This document shows, one piece after another, positions 23,062 through 33,395 of a stretch of DNA of 64,000 bases. Position 1 is the first letter of the stretch. Every line of letters starts with the position of its first letter. The position numbers were made by a program, and so were the translations under genes. Location: contig WPIO01000047.1 in NCBI GenBank assembly GCA_009760855.2, positions 2,436,001 through 2,500,000 on the forward strand, read 5' to 3'. This stretch comes from Cristatella mucedo. Lineage: Eukaryota; Bryozoa; Phylactolaemata; Cristatellidae. The notes beneath the pieces were generated by a model that saw nothing but the letters and a program-made list of their open reading frames with translations, was not told the DNA's origin and ran no database searches.

Positions 23062-25548
23062 TAAGGTATCTCCGTCTGTAACCCCACATAGTCATAAAGA
23101 CCATGTGGGTGTTACGCAGGAGAGTTTTGTATAGCCCACTCACAGCCTAAGCTGCATTCGGTACGCATTCGGTAGCCAACAGACTTCGCATCACGAAATA
23201 AAGAGAAAGTGGGAAGCATAGCAAAGCCAGGAGAGTAGCCAAGGTAGTGAGTAGCAAAGAAATATCAGCTCAGGACCGCTGAAAAGGATGTGCCATAGTC
23301 GGCAGTAGGAGAGTAGTTGTCGTTTCGTAAGAATTGTGGAAGCGAGTTCCCCAGTCTAGGACCTGCAGAGCTATGGCTTCTCCCGCCAACTGTCTTTAAG
23401 CTGAGGAATGGGACAGCTAATTTATTGTCCACACAGGACCTCAGGGCACAAACAGGCTGAAACTGATGCAGCAGTTCAGCTAGATATGGAGGAGCCAAGC
23501 CGTGGCAGACCTTGTGAGTCAGCTTAGGAACTTTGCTCTGTATCCTTTGCTCAACCGGCAACCATCCTAGCTCTTTCAGCAAAGGAGACACGTGCTCAAA
23601 CCGCTGGGACTTGAAGAGCAGCCTTGCAGCCATATTCATAGTCCGCTGTAGTGGCATAATAGCTTTCTTTGGTAGCCCAGCCAAAAGGGAATTACGATAA
23701 TCAAGCCGAGACGGAACTAAAGAGCTAGTTAAATTTTTTACAAGCCACTGTGGGAGACAGCTTCTAATCTTGGATAGGGATCGGATGTGATGGCTAGCTG
23801 TAGAGGCAGTCTTCTGAATGAAGCTTTTCATATTGAGGCAGCTGTCGAACACACCTAGATTACGAGCACGTGGTGAAGGTCGCACAATAGCATCACCTAT
23901 TAGAACAGCAAATCCTTTTAATCCAGCCACACGCTTAGGGTGTCCTCTGAGCAGCAGTACGGTTTTATCATCATTTAATTTCAGGAAGTTTTCCGACATC
24001 CAGGATCAAGTATCGGCAAGGCCAGCATTCTGTTTCTCAGTTGCCACAGCAGATTCCGACGGTTTGAATGACAAATACAACTGAGTATCGTCCGCTTAGA
24101 AGTGATATCCTATTCCATGAGCCTTAATTACTGTTCCCAGAGTTGTGTATAAATAGATAACAGCAAGGGACCGAGTACAGACCCTTGAGGGACTCCACAG
24201 GTGACCCTTCCCGTGTCTGAGACCTGACCCGCACACGACACGGATTGAACACGATCAGACAAGTATGTTTTAAACCACGCCGACGCTTTTTTCTGCCAGA
24301 CCGATCGTTGTTCTCAGTCGTTCATGCAGAACTTCGTGATCAATGGTGTCGAAGCCAGCAGACAGATCTAGCAAAGCTAGGGCAGTGACATTCCCGTCGT
24401 CATTGCCACGTAGAATGTCATTGTTAACACGGAGGGGAGCAGTTTCAGTGAAGTGCTGCCTCTTGAACCTTGATTGAAATGTTTCTGACATTCAATTATT
24501 TTCGATATGTTCAAGCAGCTGCCTAGCAACAATTGTTTCAAGAATCTTTGATAAGAACGGAAGAAGGGAAACTGGGCGATAGTTTGCTAGGACCTCTGGG
24601 TCTAATCCAGGCTTTTTAAGAATAGGTCAAACGATTGCCGGTTTGAAGGACTTGGGGTCAACCCCTCCTTCCGAAGAAGCATTACAAATCTTGGTTATGG
24701 CAGGGCTAAGTTGGTCTGCTTGTGAAGACCACAGAGATGAAGGTATAGGGTCTTCAGGAGACGAGCTCATTTTGCTAGACCTTATTAAGGCAGCCACATC
24801 ACATGCAGAAACGTTGGAGAACCTTTGAAGGAAGGTCACAGGTTGAGGAGCCGCGATTGCTTTGGTCGGAGGGGGCTTAATGAAGGCACGAATGCACATA
24901 ATTTTTTCAGTAATGAAGGCTGAAAACTTTTTGGCTAAGCCCTTATTATCTGGGGAGTCTGACCTTAAAGCATCGGGCAGTAAATGGTATACTGTCTTAT
25001 AAATCTGTTTAGTGTCCGACTGGCGAGAATTCAGCTTTCTAATGAAAAACAAAGCCCTGTTTTTTTTAAGCTTGTGGGTGTAAACTTGAAGGAAGTCTTT
25101 AAAATTGACTAGATTTGCCTCAGACCCAGATTTCTTGAAACGACGTTCTAGCCTGAGCTTAACCCGGCACATTTTAAGGAGTTTTTTGTAAATTCAAAGG
25201 AATCTCTACGACTTTGAACACGGATAGAGAAAACGGGAGAATGCTTGTCGAGAGCACTCCTGAGTGTCATGTTCATCGCATCCGTGAGGGCATCGAGGCT
25301 GCCGTTCGAGTCTGAATGCAGATCAAGAAGACCTGCATCGCAAACAGATTTCAAAACTAGTCAATGTCAATGCTTTGTAAATTATGTCGTTTGGTAAATT
25401 CGACATTGCCCTGTGCGTACGAGGGAGCAGGAACAGTAAACGAGACCGAACAATGATCTGAACAATGATCTGTATTCACATCTTCTGGCCTATGCATACT
25501 TGCGTTAGTAAACACGAAATTTATATGCTTCAATGAAATGTACATATA
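23062..25548 (-). mobile_element. Family B LINE, endonuclease C-terminus to 3' end
   Basis: This is the longest family B copy. In minus-strand order: endonuclease end with '[10 protein letters not shown]' (25,400-25,545), EN-RT linker (25,148-25,354), RT N-terminus (24,627-25,172, 'SSSPEDPIPSSLW'), palm with 'ALLDLSAGFDTIDH' (24,270-24,491), then the thumb and C-terminal domain (23,265-23,999, 244 codons open). The catalytic YADD block near 24,097 reads stop-ADD because Tyr became TAA. Its 5' side ends in the TA microsatellite at 25,554. The 3' end at 23,062 has the usual 'gtatctccgtc' boundary. Confidence 0.9.
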
Positions 25549-25553
25549 GTTGT

Positions 25554-25591
25554 AAATATATATGTATACATATATATATATATATACACAT

Positions 25592-25624
<33 letters not shown>

Positions 25625-25725
25625 AATACATATATATACACACATATATATACACACACACACACTATATTTATATATATATATATATATAGTTGTATGT
25701 GGGCATGACTACACAAGCATATGGT

Positions 25726-25756
<31 letters not shown>

Positions 25757-25800
25757 CTATATATATATGGTTGTAGATATATATATATATATATGGTTGT

Positions 25801-25851
<51 letters not shown>

Positions 25852-25860
25852 CATGTGTGT
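25554..25860. repeat. Long (TA)n-rich microsatellite with TG/CA and TTGTAG interruptions
   Basis: About 300 bp of TA-dominated repeats. Long TY/IY-only ORFs on both strands come from it and are not genes. It separates the 5' side of a family B copy from the AAT tail of the next family A copy. Confidence 0.95.
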
Positions 25861-25902
25861 GTGTGCGTTTGCACGTAAAAGTAAGTACACTATACATAGG
25901 AA

Positions 25903-27092
25903 TAATAATAATAATAATAATTCACTTGATAAAGCGCCCTCAGAGAACTTAAACTCTCTCTAGGCGCTTTAAATTTGCTGCAAAGTGAAGTGCAATTGAA
26001 TGATAAGTATAATCATGCTTGAAAAACAAACAAAATGAATAACGTGGTTAGGGGTGACATGCACTGGGTCAGCATGCAAATGTGGTTAGTGGCAGCATGC
26101 ACAGTGTCAGCACTCATAAGCACATCAAGGACGAATCACAGGGACCAGCTAAATGCTGTCGTAAATAGATGTGTTTTTAGGTTCCTTCTAAATGTGGTCA
26201 GGTCAGGGGATGTTCTGATGCAGGTCGGGAGGGAGTTCCAGGCTGTGGGAGCATACGAACTAAATGCATGGTCTCGAAAGGATTTCAGATTTGTACGAGG
26301 TATTTCTAGACTGTTGGATTCCAAAAAGCGGGTGGTACGATGCTTAGCCTGATGGGGTAGTACATCTGAAAGATAGGCTGGAGCCATAGAATGAAGAGAC
26401 CTAAAAGTGAGTGACAAAACCTTGAAGTCAATCCGTTGCTTGACTGGTAGCCAGTGCAGGTCGGGGAGAAGTGGAGTAATGTGGCAACTGCGAAGTTCAC
26501 GACAGACAAGTCTAGCTGCCGAGTTTTGCACCAGCTGCAATTGCCTGATCGCAAATGCTGGTAGGCCAGTAAGCAGTGAGGTATGTATCTCCGTCAGTAA
26601 CTCCACAAAGTCATAAAGACCATGTGGGTGTTACGCAGGAGAGCAGTTTTGTATAGCGCACTCACAGCCTAAGCGGCTTTCGCTACGCATTCGGTAGCCA
26701 ACAGACTTCGTCTCACGCAACAAAGAGAAAGTGGGAAGCATAGCAGAGTTAGGAGAGCAGTTGAGGTAGTGAGTAGCATAGAAGTAGCAGTTCAGGACCG
26801 CTGAAAAAGATGTGCCATAGTCGGCAGTTGGAGAGTAGATGTCGTTTCGTAAGAAGAGTTGCAGAAGTCGAGACGGGATGTCACGAATGCATGGACCAAC
26901 TTTGATGTGGTATCTTTATTTAAACAAGCCCTAATTTTAGCAATATTATGAAGCTGAAAATAGGTGGATTTGACTGTGGAGCTGATATGGTTGTCTAGCG
27001 AGAGGTCGCTTTGGAATATGACACCTAGATTTTGACCTGATTCAGCTGGAGATATGCTGGCAGAGCCAATTTTGAGAGTCAGCCTGCCTTAA
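25903..27092 (-). mobile_element. Family A LINE 3' region, interrupted by a family B insertion
   Basis: AAT tail, a perfect terminal stem-loop at 25,931-25,970, 3' UTR, ORF2 C-terminus (156-codon frame at 26,136-26,606 with 'LHWLPVKQRIDFKVLSLTFR') and, after the B insertion at 26,581-26,852, the RT thumb region to about 27,092. It is one of the better preserved A copies. Confidence 0.88.
26581..26852 (-). mobile_element. Family B LINE 3' end inserted in family A
   Basis: Its 3' boundary 'gtatctccgtcag' starts at 26,583 and it is 5'-truncated after about 272 bp at 'gatgtcgtttcgtaagaa'. Family A continues on both sides ('aagcagtgag' before, 'gagttgcagaagtcgagac' after), with at most a 3-bp GAG overlap as target duplication. 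Confidence 0.88.
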
Positions 27093-27317
27093 TGGTGCTT
27101 AGAAAAGGTAGTATATTTATCAATAGACAGTATATTTAGCCACACGATCACCTTTGAATCTAGTACTGCAAATTGATTAACCATTGTAACATGAGATAGC
27201 AGGTCCCAGGTTCTTGAATTATAGTGAATTCTAGATACCTTGAATATCCAGAGCCTGGAAATGCTAGTCTTAGCAAGTGTTTGCAAATTGTTGAGTCACT
27301 AGAGCTGACATGTTGTC

Positions 27318-27484
27318 CATCTAAGTGCTTACTACACGATCTAACATCCGATTTTGTAAAGAGGCAAAGAAGGTTAAAGCTTATCACCACTGTTTGCAGT
27401 GGCAACAAAGAATCGGATTCAATCCAAGAATTCGGGAACCTCGGTCGTGAATAGAAAACCCTTACCTAGTGGTTTGGTTCGTAG
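27318..27484 (-). mobile_element. tRNA-derived SINE, copy 2
   Basis: In reverse it contains 'cactaggtaagg' (head), 'ttcacgaccgaggt', and the body hairpin CCACTG...CAGTGG (27,387-27,402). It then has 'gtggtgataagcttt', in the same order as the copy at 27,872-28,052, which lies 390 bp away in the opposite orientation. The B box is damaged ('ggattgaatcc'). Confidence 0.75.
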
Positions 27485-27871
27485 TCCAGAACCATATTTG
27501 TTAGCTATGTACATTAGTACTCCACCTGACTGTTCATAACTCTGACTTTTTTAAACCAAACTGTTCGCTATCCTTAGTGACTGTTCTGTTAGGCCTCACC
27601 AACTTAGAAGGGAGTTTAAAAGTCTTGAAGACTAGAAAAGCAATTGTTAAAAATTTGATGTTGATGAAGAAAAACAGGTGGTGCGATGCTGAGCCTTGTA
27701 AGGGAGTGGATCTAATAGGTAGGCTGGAGTCGAATAATAAAGGGACCTCCAAGTGAGCGTAAAAACCAAGAAGACGATGCTTTGCCTTACTGTGAGCCAG
27801 TGCCGCTGAGAAGTGGTGTGATTTGGCAACTGCGAATTACACAACAGACAAGCCCAGCTGCAGAGGTTTGT

Positions 27872-28052
27872 AGCCGTGATGGCACACTAGGTAAGTCGGT
27901 TGCTTTCACGACCTCGGTCCCGAGGTCGTGGGTTCGATTCCTGCGGTGGGCGATTTTGTATCGCCACTGCAAGCAGTGGTGATAGCCGTAAAGGCTCTTC
28001 AGTCGCTATACAAAAAGAGGCTGTTTAATCAGCTAAGATTTATTTATTTATG
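27872..28052 (+). mobile_element. tRNA-derived SINE, best copy
   Basis: A head of about 75 bp resembles a tRNA ('gccgtgatggcacactagg', B box 'gggttcgattcc' at about 27,930-27,941). A perfect 11-bp inverted repeat at 27,907-27,930 (CACGACCTCGG/CCGAGGTCGTG) takes the place of the anticodon/variable region. The body has a second hairpin at 27,964-27,979 (CCACTGC/GCAGTGG). The tail is (ATTT)3. It sits inside family A: the host reads 'ctgcagaggttt' before it and 'aagctcctaattgcaca' after it. Confidence 0.85.
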
Positions 28053-29480
28053 ACCTTTAAGCTCCTAATTGCACAGGCCGGTAATGTAATGTAGTGTATC
28101 TCCGTCAGTAACTCCACAAAGTCATAAATACCACGTGCGCCTTATGCAGGAGAGTTTTGTATAGCCCACTCACAGCCTAAGCGGCTTTCGGTACGCATTC
28201 GGTAGCCAACAGACTTCGTCTCACGCAACAAGGAGAAAGTGGGAAGCATAGCAGAGTTAGGAGAGCAGTTGAGGTAGTGAGTAGCATAGAAGTAGCAGTT
28301 CAGGACCGCTGAAAAAGATGTGCCATAGTCGGCAGTTGGAGAGTAGATGTCGTTGCGTAAGAATTGTGGAAGCGAGTTCCACAGTCTAGCACCTGCAGAG
28401 CTAAAGCTTCTGTCGCCAACTGTCTTTAAGCTGAGGAATGAGACAGCTAATTTATTGTCCACACAGGACCTGAGGGCGCGAACAGGCTGAAACTGATGTA
28501 GCAGTCCAGCTAGGTATGAAGGAGCCAAGCCGTAGCGGGCCTTGTGGGTCAGCTTAAGAACTTTGCTCCGTATCCTTTGCTCAACCGGCAACCATCCTAG
28601 CTCTTCCAGCAAAGGAGACACGTGCTCAAACCGCTGGGACTTGAAGAGCAGCCTTGCAGCCATATTCATAGTCCGCTGTAGTGGCATAATAGCTTTCTTT
28701 GGTAGCCCAGCCAAAAGGGAATTACGATAATCAAGCCGAGACGGAACTAAAGAGCTAGTTAAATTTTTTACAAGCCACTGTGGGAGACAGCTTCTAATCT
28801 TGGATAGGGATCGGATGTGATGGCTAGCTGTAGAGGCAGTCTTCTGAATGAAGCTTTTCATATTGAGGCAGCTGTCGAACACACCTAGATTACGAGCACG
28901 TGGTGAAGGTCGCACAATAGCATCACCTATTAGAACAGCAAAGCCTTTTAATCCAGCCACACGCTTAGGGTGTCTTATGAGAAGCAGTTCGGTTTTATCG
29001 TCATTTAATTTCAGGAAGTTTTCCGACATCTAGGATCGCATATCGGCAAGGCAAGCATTCAGTTTCTCAGTTGCTGCAGCAGATTCTGACGGTTTAAATG
29101 ACAAATACAACTGAGTATCGTCAGCATAGAAGTGATATCCTATTTCATGAGCCTTAATAACTTTTCCCAGAGGTTGCGTATAAATGGAGAACAGCAAGGG
29201 ACCAAGTACAGACCCTTGAGGGACTCCACAGGTGACCCTTCTCATGTCTCAGACCTGACCCCCACACGACACGGATTGAACACGATCAGACTAGTATGAT
29301 TTAAACCACGCCAGTGCTTCGTCTGCCAGACCGATCGTTGTTCTCAGTCGTTCAAGCAGAACTTCGTGATCAATGGTGTCGAAGGCAGCAGACAGATCTA
29401 GCAGAGCTAGGGCAGTGACATTCCCGTCATCGTTGCCATGTAGAATGTCATTGTTAACACGGAGGAGAGCAGTTTCAGTA

Positions 29481-29484
29481 GAGT
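29481..29484. repeat. Left target duplication of the solo LTR (GAGT)
   Basis: It is identical to 30,763-30,766. If the terminal A is excluded from the LTR the duplication could be read as 5 bp (AGAGT), but that would break the CA end. Confidence 0.75.
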
Positions 29485-29543
29485 TGCACTGGTGCAGCTC
29501 TCAGCTTAGCCGAGATGGGAGCCCTTGCCTTAGAGGGGGGGGG

Positions 29544-29768
29544 GTCGACTAGGGCGCCTAGTACAGACCCAGCTCCTGACTCACCTAGCTCAGGTTAGAA
29601 TGGAGCTTTATGCAGGCGATGCGGTTAGGAGATGGAGCGACTAATGTGGTTTTCTTAGCGGGCTCGACTTGGACAGCTAGTACAAGCCCGACTCCTGGTC
29701 TACCTGCTAAAGTTAGAATGAAGCCTGGTGCAGACGTTGTGGTCAGGATGTGCACCGACTAATATGCT
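29544..29768 (+). repeat. Two diverged ~105-bp direct repeats inside the LTR
   Basis: The unit at about 29,544-29,649 and the unit at about 29,662-29,768 share blocks 'tcgact', 'gctagtaca' or similar, 'gttagaatg' and 'gactaat.tg' in the same order and spacing. Confidence 0.75.
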
Positions 29769-29849
29769 GAAGTAGAAATAGCAGCAGAGCGCGAGGTCAG
29801 GAGTTGAAAGGAGAGAGAATATAATGAGACGAGTGACAGAGCGGGGAGA

Positions 29850-30325
29850 CAGCTTGGGTAGTCGAGCAGAGACTATGCACAGAGAGCTCAGGGCTGCAGC
29901 TTGGGTAGTCGAGAGAGACTACGCCCCGAGAGCTGAGAGAGCTTGGGTAGTCGAGAGAGACTACGCCCCGAGAGCTGAGACAGCTTGGGTAGTCGAGAGG
30001 GACTACGCCCCGAGAGCTGAGAGAGCTTGGATAGTCGAGAGAGACTACGCCCCGAGAGCTGAGAGAGCTTGGGTAGTCGAGAGAGACTATGCCCCGAGAG
30101 CTGAGACAGCTTGGGTAGTCGAGAGGGACTACGCCCCGAGAGCTGAGAGAGCTTGGGTAGTCGAGAGAGACTACGCCCCGAGAGCTGAGAGAGCTTGGGT
30201 AGTCGAGAGAGACTACGCCCCGAGAGCTGAGAGAGCTTGGGTAGTCGAGCAGGGACTACGCCCCCGAGAGCTCAGAGCTGCAGCTTGGTAGTCGATGCGA
30301 GACTACGCTTCGAGAGCACGAGAGA
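29850..30325 (+). repeat. 42-bp minisatellite inside the LTR, about 11 units
   Basis: Units start at 29,899, 29,941, 29,983 and every 42 bp to 30,193, with longer variant units at both ends (near 29,850 and 30,235-30,325). Because 42 is a multiple of three, it gives a 155-codon frame with a 14-residue repeat (AWVVERDYAPRAER); this is a by-product, not evidence of a protein. Variants such as 'gagaca' and 'agaggg' recur in pairs three units apart, pointing to 126-bp block duplication. Confidence 0.95.
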
Positions 30326-30467
30326 CGAACCTACGGCGACGAACCGCTAAGTGTAACTTAGACTGTGCAGTTGTGTTCTGCCGGCTACTCAGTTAGCTGC
30401 TCGTATCTTGGGGTGCTGTAGCAACCCGCCTTCGCAATTGCAAGTGACGCGCGCATAGGTTAGTGTA

Positions 30468-30608
30468 TTATACGCGGGCTTCGGGAGTTCGCGAAGTTAA
30501 CTCCATCGGTCCGGTACGCGCCGCGTAAACGCACAGGGTAGTTGGTTATACTCGGGCTTCGGGAGTTCGCGCAGTTAACTCCGTCGGTCCGGTACGCGCC
30601 GCGTAAAG
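30468..30608 (+). repeat. Two 78-bp-spaced GC-rich direct repeats inside the LTR
   Basis: The units beginning at 30,468 and 30,546 share 'gggcttcgggagttcgcg' and 'cggtccggtacgcgccgcg' with few differences. They lie 40-180 bp before the AATAAA. Confidence 0.9.
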
Positions 30609-33239
30609 CGCTTGAGCCGGCGCGTAACCACTACTAACAGGCCCACAATAAACTGTTGCTTTCGGCACCCAGTTGTGGCCGCCTGTGTTTTAACCACACT
30701 GCAGCACTGCATCACACAGTCCACCGGTAGAGAACCGGGGGACGAACCTCTACGCGGTTACAGAGTGCTGCCTCTTGAAACCTGATTGAAATGTTTCTGA
30801 CATTCCATTATTTTCAATATGTTCAACTAGCTGCTTAGCAACAATTTTTTCAAGAATCTTTGATAAGAATGGAAGAAAGGAAACTGGACGATAGTTTGCT
30901 AGGACCTCTGTGTCTAATCCAGGCTTTTTAAGAATAGGTCAAATGATTGCCGATTTGAAGGACTTGGGGACGATCCCTTTTCCCAAAGAAGCATTAGAAA
31001 TCTTGGTTATGGCAGGGCTAAGCTGGTCTGCAAGTGAAGACCACAGAGATGAAGGTATAGGGTCTTCAGGAGACGAGCTCTTTTTGCTAGACCTTATTAA
31101 GGCAGCCACATCACAGGCAGAAACATCAGAGAATCTTTTAAGAAAGGTCTAGCAAGCAGTGAGTTAGAGGAATCGCAAGACGAAATGTCACAAATACACG
31201 GGCCTATTAGAATGTAGTCTTCCTGTCTAGAAAAGACAAATTCATTTAACAATGTCATATAGCTGAAAGTATGCAGAATAGACTGTGGAGTTGTTCTGGT
31301 CGTCTAATGAAAGGTCACTTTCAAACATGGCATTAACATTTCGTGCAAATTCAAGAATAGATATTCTGGCAGCATGGATTTTGAGCATTAGCCTTTCCAA
31401 TTTCTGAATCACTATTGGTTTGGCCATAAATAGTAAGTCGGTTTCATCATCCTTAAATTTAAGAGAGTGTGCTCCCATCCATGCGTAGACGTCACCGATA
31501 CATGCCAAGAAAATTAAACGTGCTAGAGGGCTGAGAAGGATCAAAGAAAAGGTGGAACTGAGTGTCATCTGTGATTGGCAATCAATTTTTTGCAAGAGGG
31601 ATGGTATAAACCGCTAGAAGAACCGGACCAATCACAATTCCCTGATGTACCTCATATTTCAGAGGTTCTTCGAATGGTCTGCGTTTATTCAGATTAACAC
31701 TCTGGAGTCTCCCACTGCAATAGGACCTTAACCATTGCAACGCAGTGCAGCAATGGCAAGGGGATAAGAAGTGGACAATTGAGAGTTGATGATCGATAGT
31801 ATCAAAAGCTTCCGACAGATCGAGCAAAAAATTAGAGATAAACTACCTAAGTCTGCATTCCTATGTAGGTCGTCATACATCTGAAGCAACGCCTATTCTG
31901 TGGAATGATTAGCTCTAGAGCCAGACTAGAACTAAATTGCAATAATTGAAATTTCCATAAATGAGTTCAACTAGTCTGCCACGACTCATTCCCTTGTCTT
32001 TGATAGAAACCTTAGACTAGAGACTGAGCTGAAGTTGCTCCAGTTTCTCAGGCTAACGTTGCTTTCTTGAGTAGTGGCCTGACTACAGCCTTTTTGAAAG
32101 GTGCTGGGACTGAAACTGAGGCTGATGACATATTAATTATGTTACCTATGCATGGCAGCATCATATCTATGCATCTTAGGAGAAAGAGAGTGGGAATTGC
32201 GTCAAGAGGAAATGGTCTTTTTTATTGGGATATAAACTTCAGGGTGAGGTCACTAGTAACCTGCATTAATGTTAGCAGTGGGGTGCTACCTATAATCTTG
32301 GGACAACAGTCCTAAGGGGATGCTGCCATCTTACGGATGGACTGTCTGATCCTGACTGTCTTGTTGACAAAGAACCTAAAGAGGAGATCATTTATATTAT
32401 CACAGTGATTACTAGGTAAGGAGCTAACCTGGGAGTGGATAAAGAGATGGCTGATCGCCAACATAAACATTTTTGGATTGTCCATCTGTGATTCAATAGT
32501 GTTTTTATATAAGCTAGACTTGGCCTGTGCTAGAATCAATTGGTACAATCTACAGTAGTCCAAGGATATTTGCCAATTGACAGTCTTTTTATATTTTGTA
32601 TGCGTTTTTAAGCCTGTGCTTAGTAGACCTTGCTTATTTAATGTCTGTGGTAAACCGCAGGCCGCCAGGGGGATGGCATTTAGTGTGCTTAGTCAGAGAT
32701 GAAAACTCTTTGATCATGTCAGCTAGTGTCGTCTTGAAGCAATACACCAATGAAGAAAGTTCAGAAGGAGAATTGAGAGGCAGATGCTAAGCAGATATGA
32801 TCTCAAGGACGGCATCGATGTCAATGGTCTTCAGACTAAACAATTCGCCGGTGGTTTTAGAGAAGAAGAATGAGGGTATACCTTGTAGACTAAATGAGAT
32901 CTGTATGTAATCAGCTAAGCAGCATTCGGTAATAATTTTTGGGGATAAAAAAGTGCCTTTGTATCGGAATATTCGGTAGTGTAGTAGACCCTTGATGTGA
33001 GTAGGGTCGAGCACATGAGGCACGAGAGACAACGAGTCAGTCGCAACACGAAACTCAGTGCTGAAGACGTAAGATAAGTTATCCAAGGGAATGTTGAAAT
33101 CACCCTTAATCATAACATTAATTTCTTGCACAATTAAGGGAAAGGAGATCAGAGAAATCTGAGATAAAAGAGAACTTGGTACCTGGTGGGAAATAGACCG
33201 CTGCCACCGTCGATAGCATGTTGTCTGGTGAAATCAAGA

Positions 33240-33395
33240 TAATAAAATAATTAATAATCGTAATACATTTGCTAAACCGCCCTCAGAGAACTCAATATCT
33301 TTCTAGCCACTTCGCATTTGCTGTTACTGAGGCAAGATAAAATGGGTAGTGGTAGAATGCTCAATAAATAGTAAGACTAACATGGTTAAGGGAGA
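33240..33395 (-). mobile_element. Family A LINE 3' tip inserted in the older family A endonuclease region
   Basis: AAT-rich tail, decayed stem-loop ('aaccgccctcagagaactcaa') and about 110 bp of 3' UTR. Host endonuclease sequence flanks it, matching 16,280-16,360 with no gap of its own. Confidence 0.75.

Larger units (their letters stand above)
29485..30762 (+). mobile_element. Solo LTR of an LTR retrotransposon, 1,278 bp
   Basis: The insert starts TGCACTGG and ends GGTTACA, giving the canonical TG...CA ends, and is flanked by a 4-bp direct repeat GAGT (29,481-29,484 and 30,763-30,766). The host family B reads straight across when it is removed (compare 24,435-24,460). An AATAAA lies at 30,647-30,652, about 110 bp before the 3' end, as expected for the R/U5 border of a + strand LTR. 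It is clearly GC-richer than its surroundings. No internal coding region, primer binding site or second LTR is present. The superfamily cannot be told from this alone; a 4-bp duplication would suit several. Confidence 0.8.
28084..31147 (-). mobile_element. Family B LINE inserted in family A and itself split by a solo LTR
   Basis: ATTAC tail at 28,080-28,095, then a 295-codon frame (28,142-29,029) for the C-terminal half of the RT, and a frame with '[16 protein letters not shown]' and an intact FYADD (29,030-29,245). After the LTR (29,485-30,762) the RT N-terminal region continues to 31,147, where it is 5'-truncated and family A resumes with 'agcaagcagtgag'. It is about 90% alike by eye to the copy at 23,062-25,548 where they overlap. 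A few frame breaks remain, so it is probably not active. Confidence 0.9.

Noticed and set aside
25357-25963. Long Tyr/Ile-rich ORFs on both strands
   Set aside because: These are read-through of the TA microsatellite; only the last part of the minus-strand frame is real, as LINE endonuclease.
27872-27945. Functional tRNA gene
   Set aside because: The B box is good, but the anticodon region is replaced by an 11-bp palindrome, the acceptor stem does not pair, and a SINE body and tail follow.
29824-30291. 155-codon ORF with a 14-residue repeat (AWVVERDYAPRAER)
   Set aside because: It is a direct product of the 42-bp minisatellite inside a solo LTR; the frame stays open only because 42 is a multiple of three. 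It has no promoter, splice or domain support.
29850-30325. CRISPR-like array
   Set aside because: The 42-bp units are contiguous without unique spacers, and the window is clearly animal DNA. It is a minisatellite.
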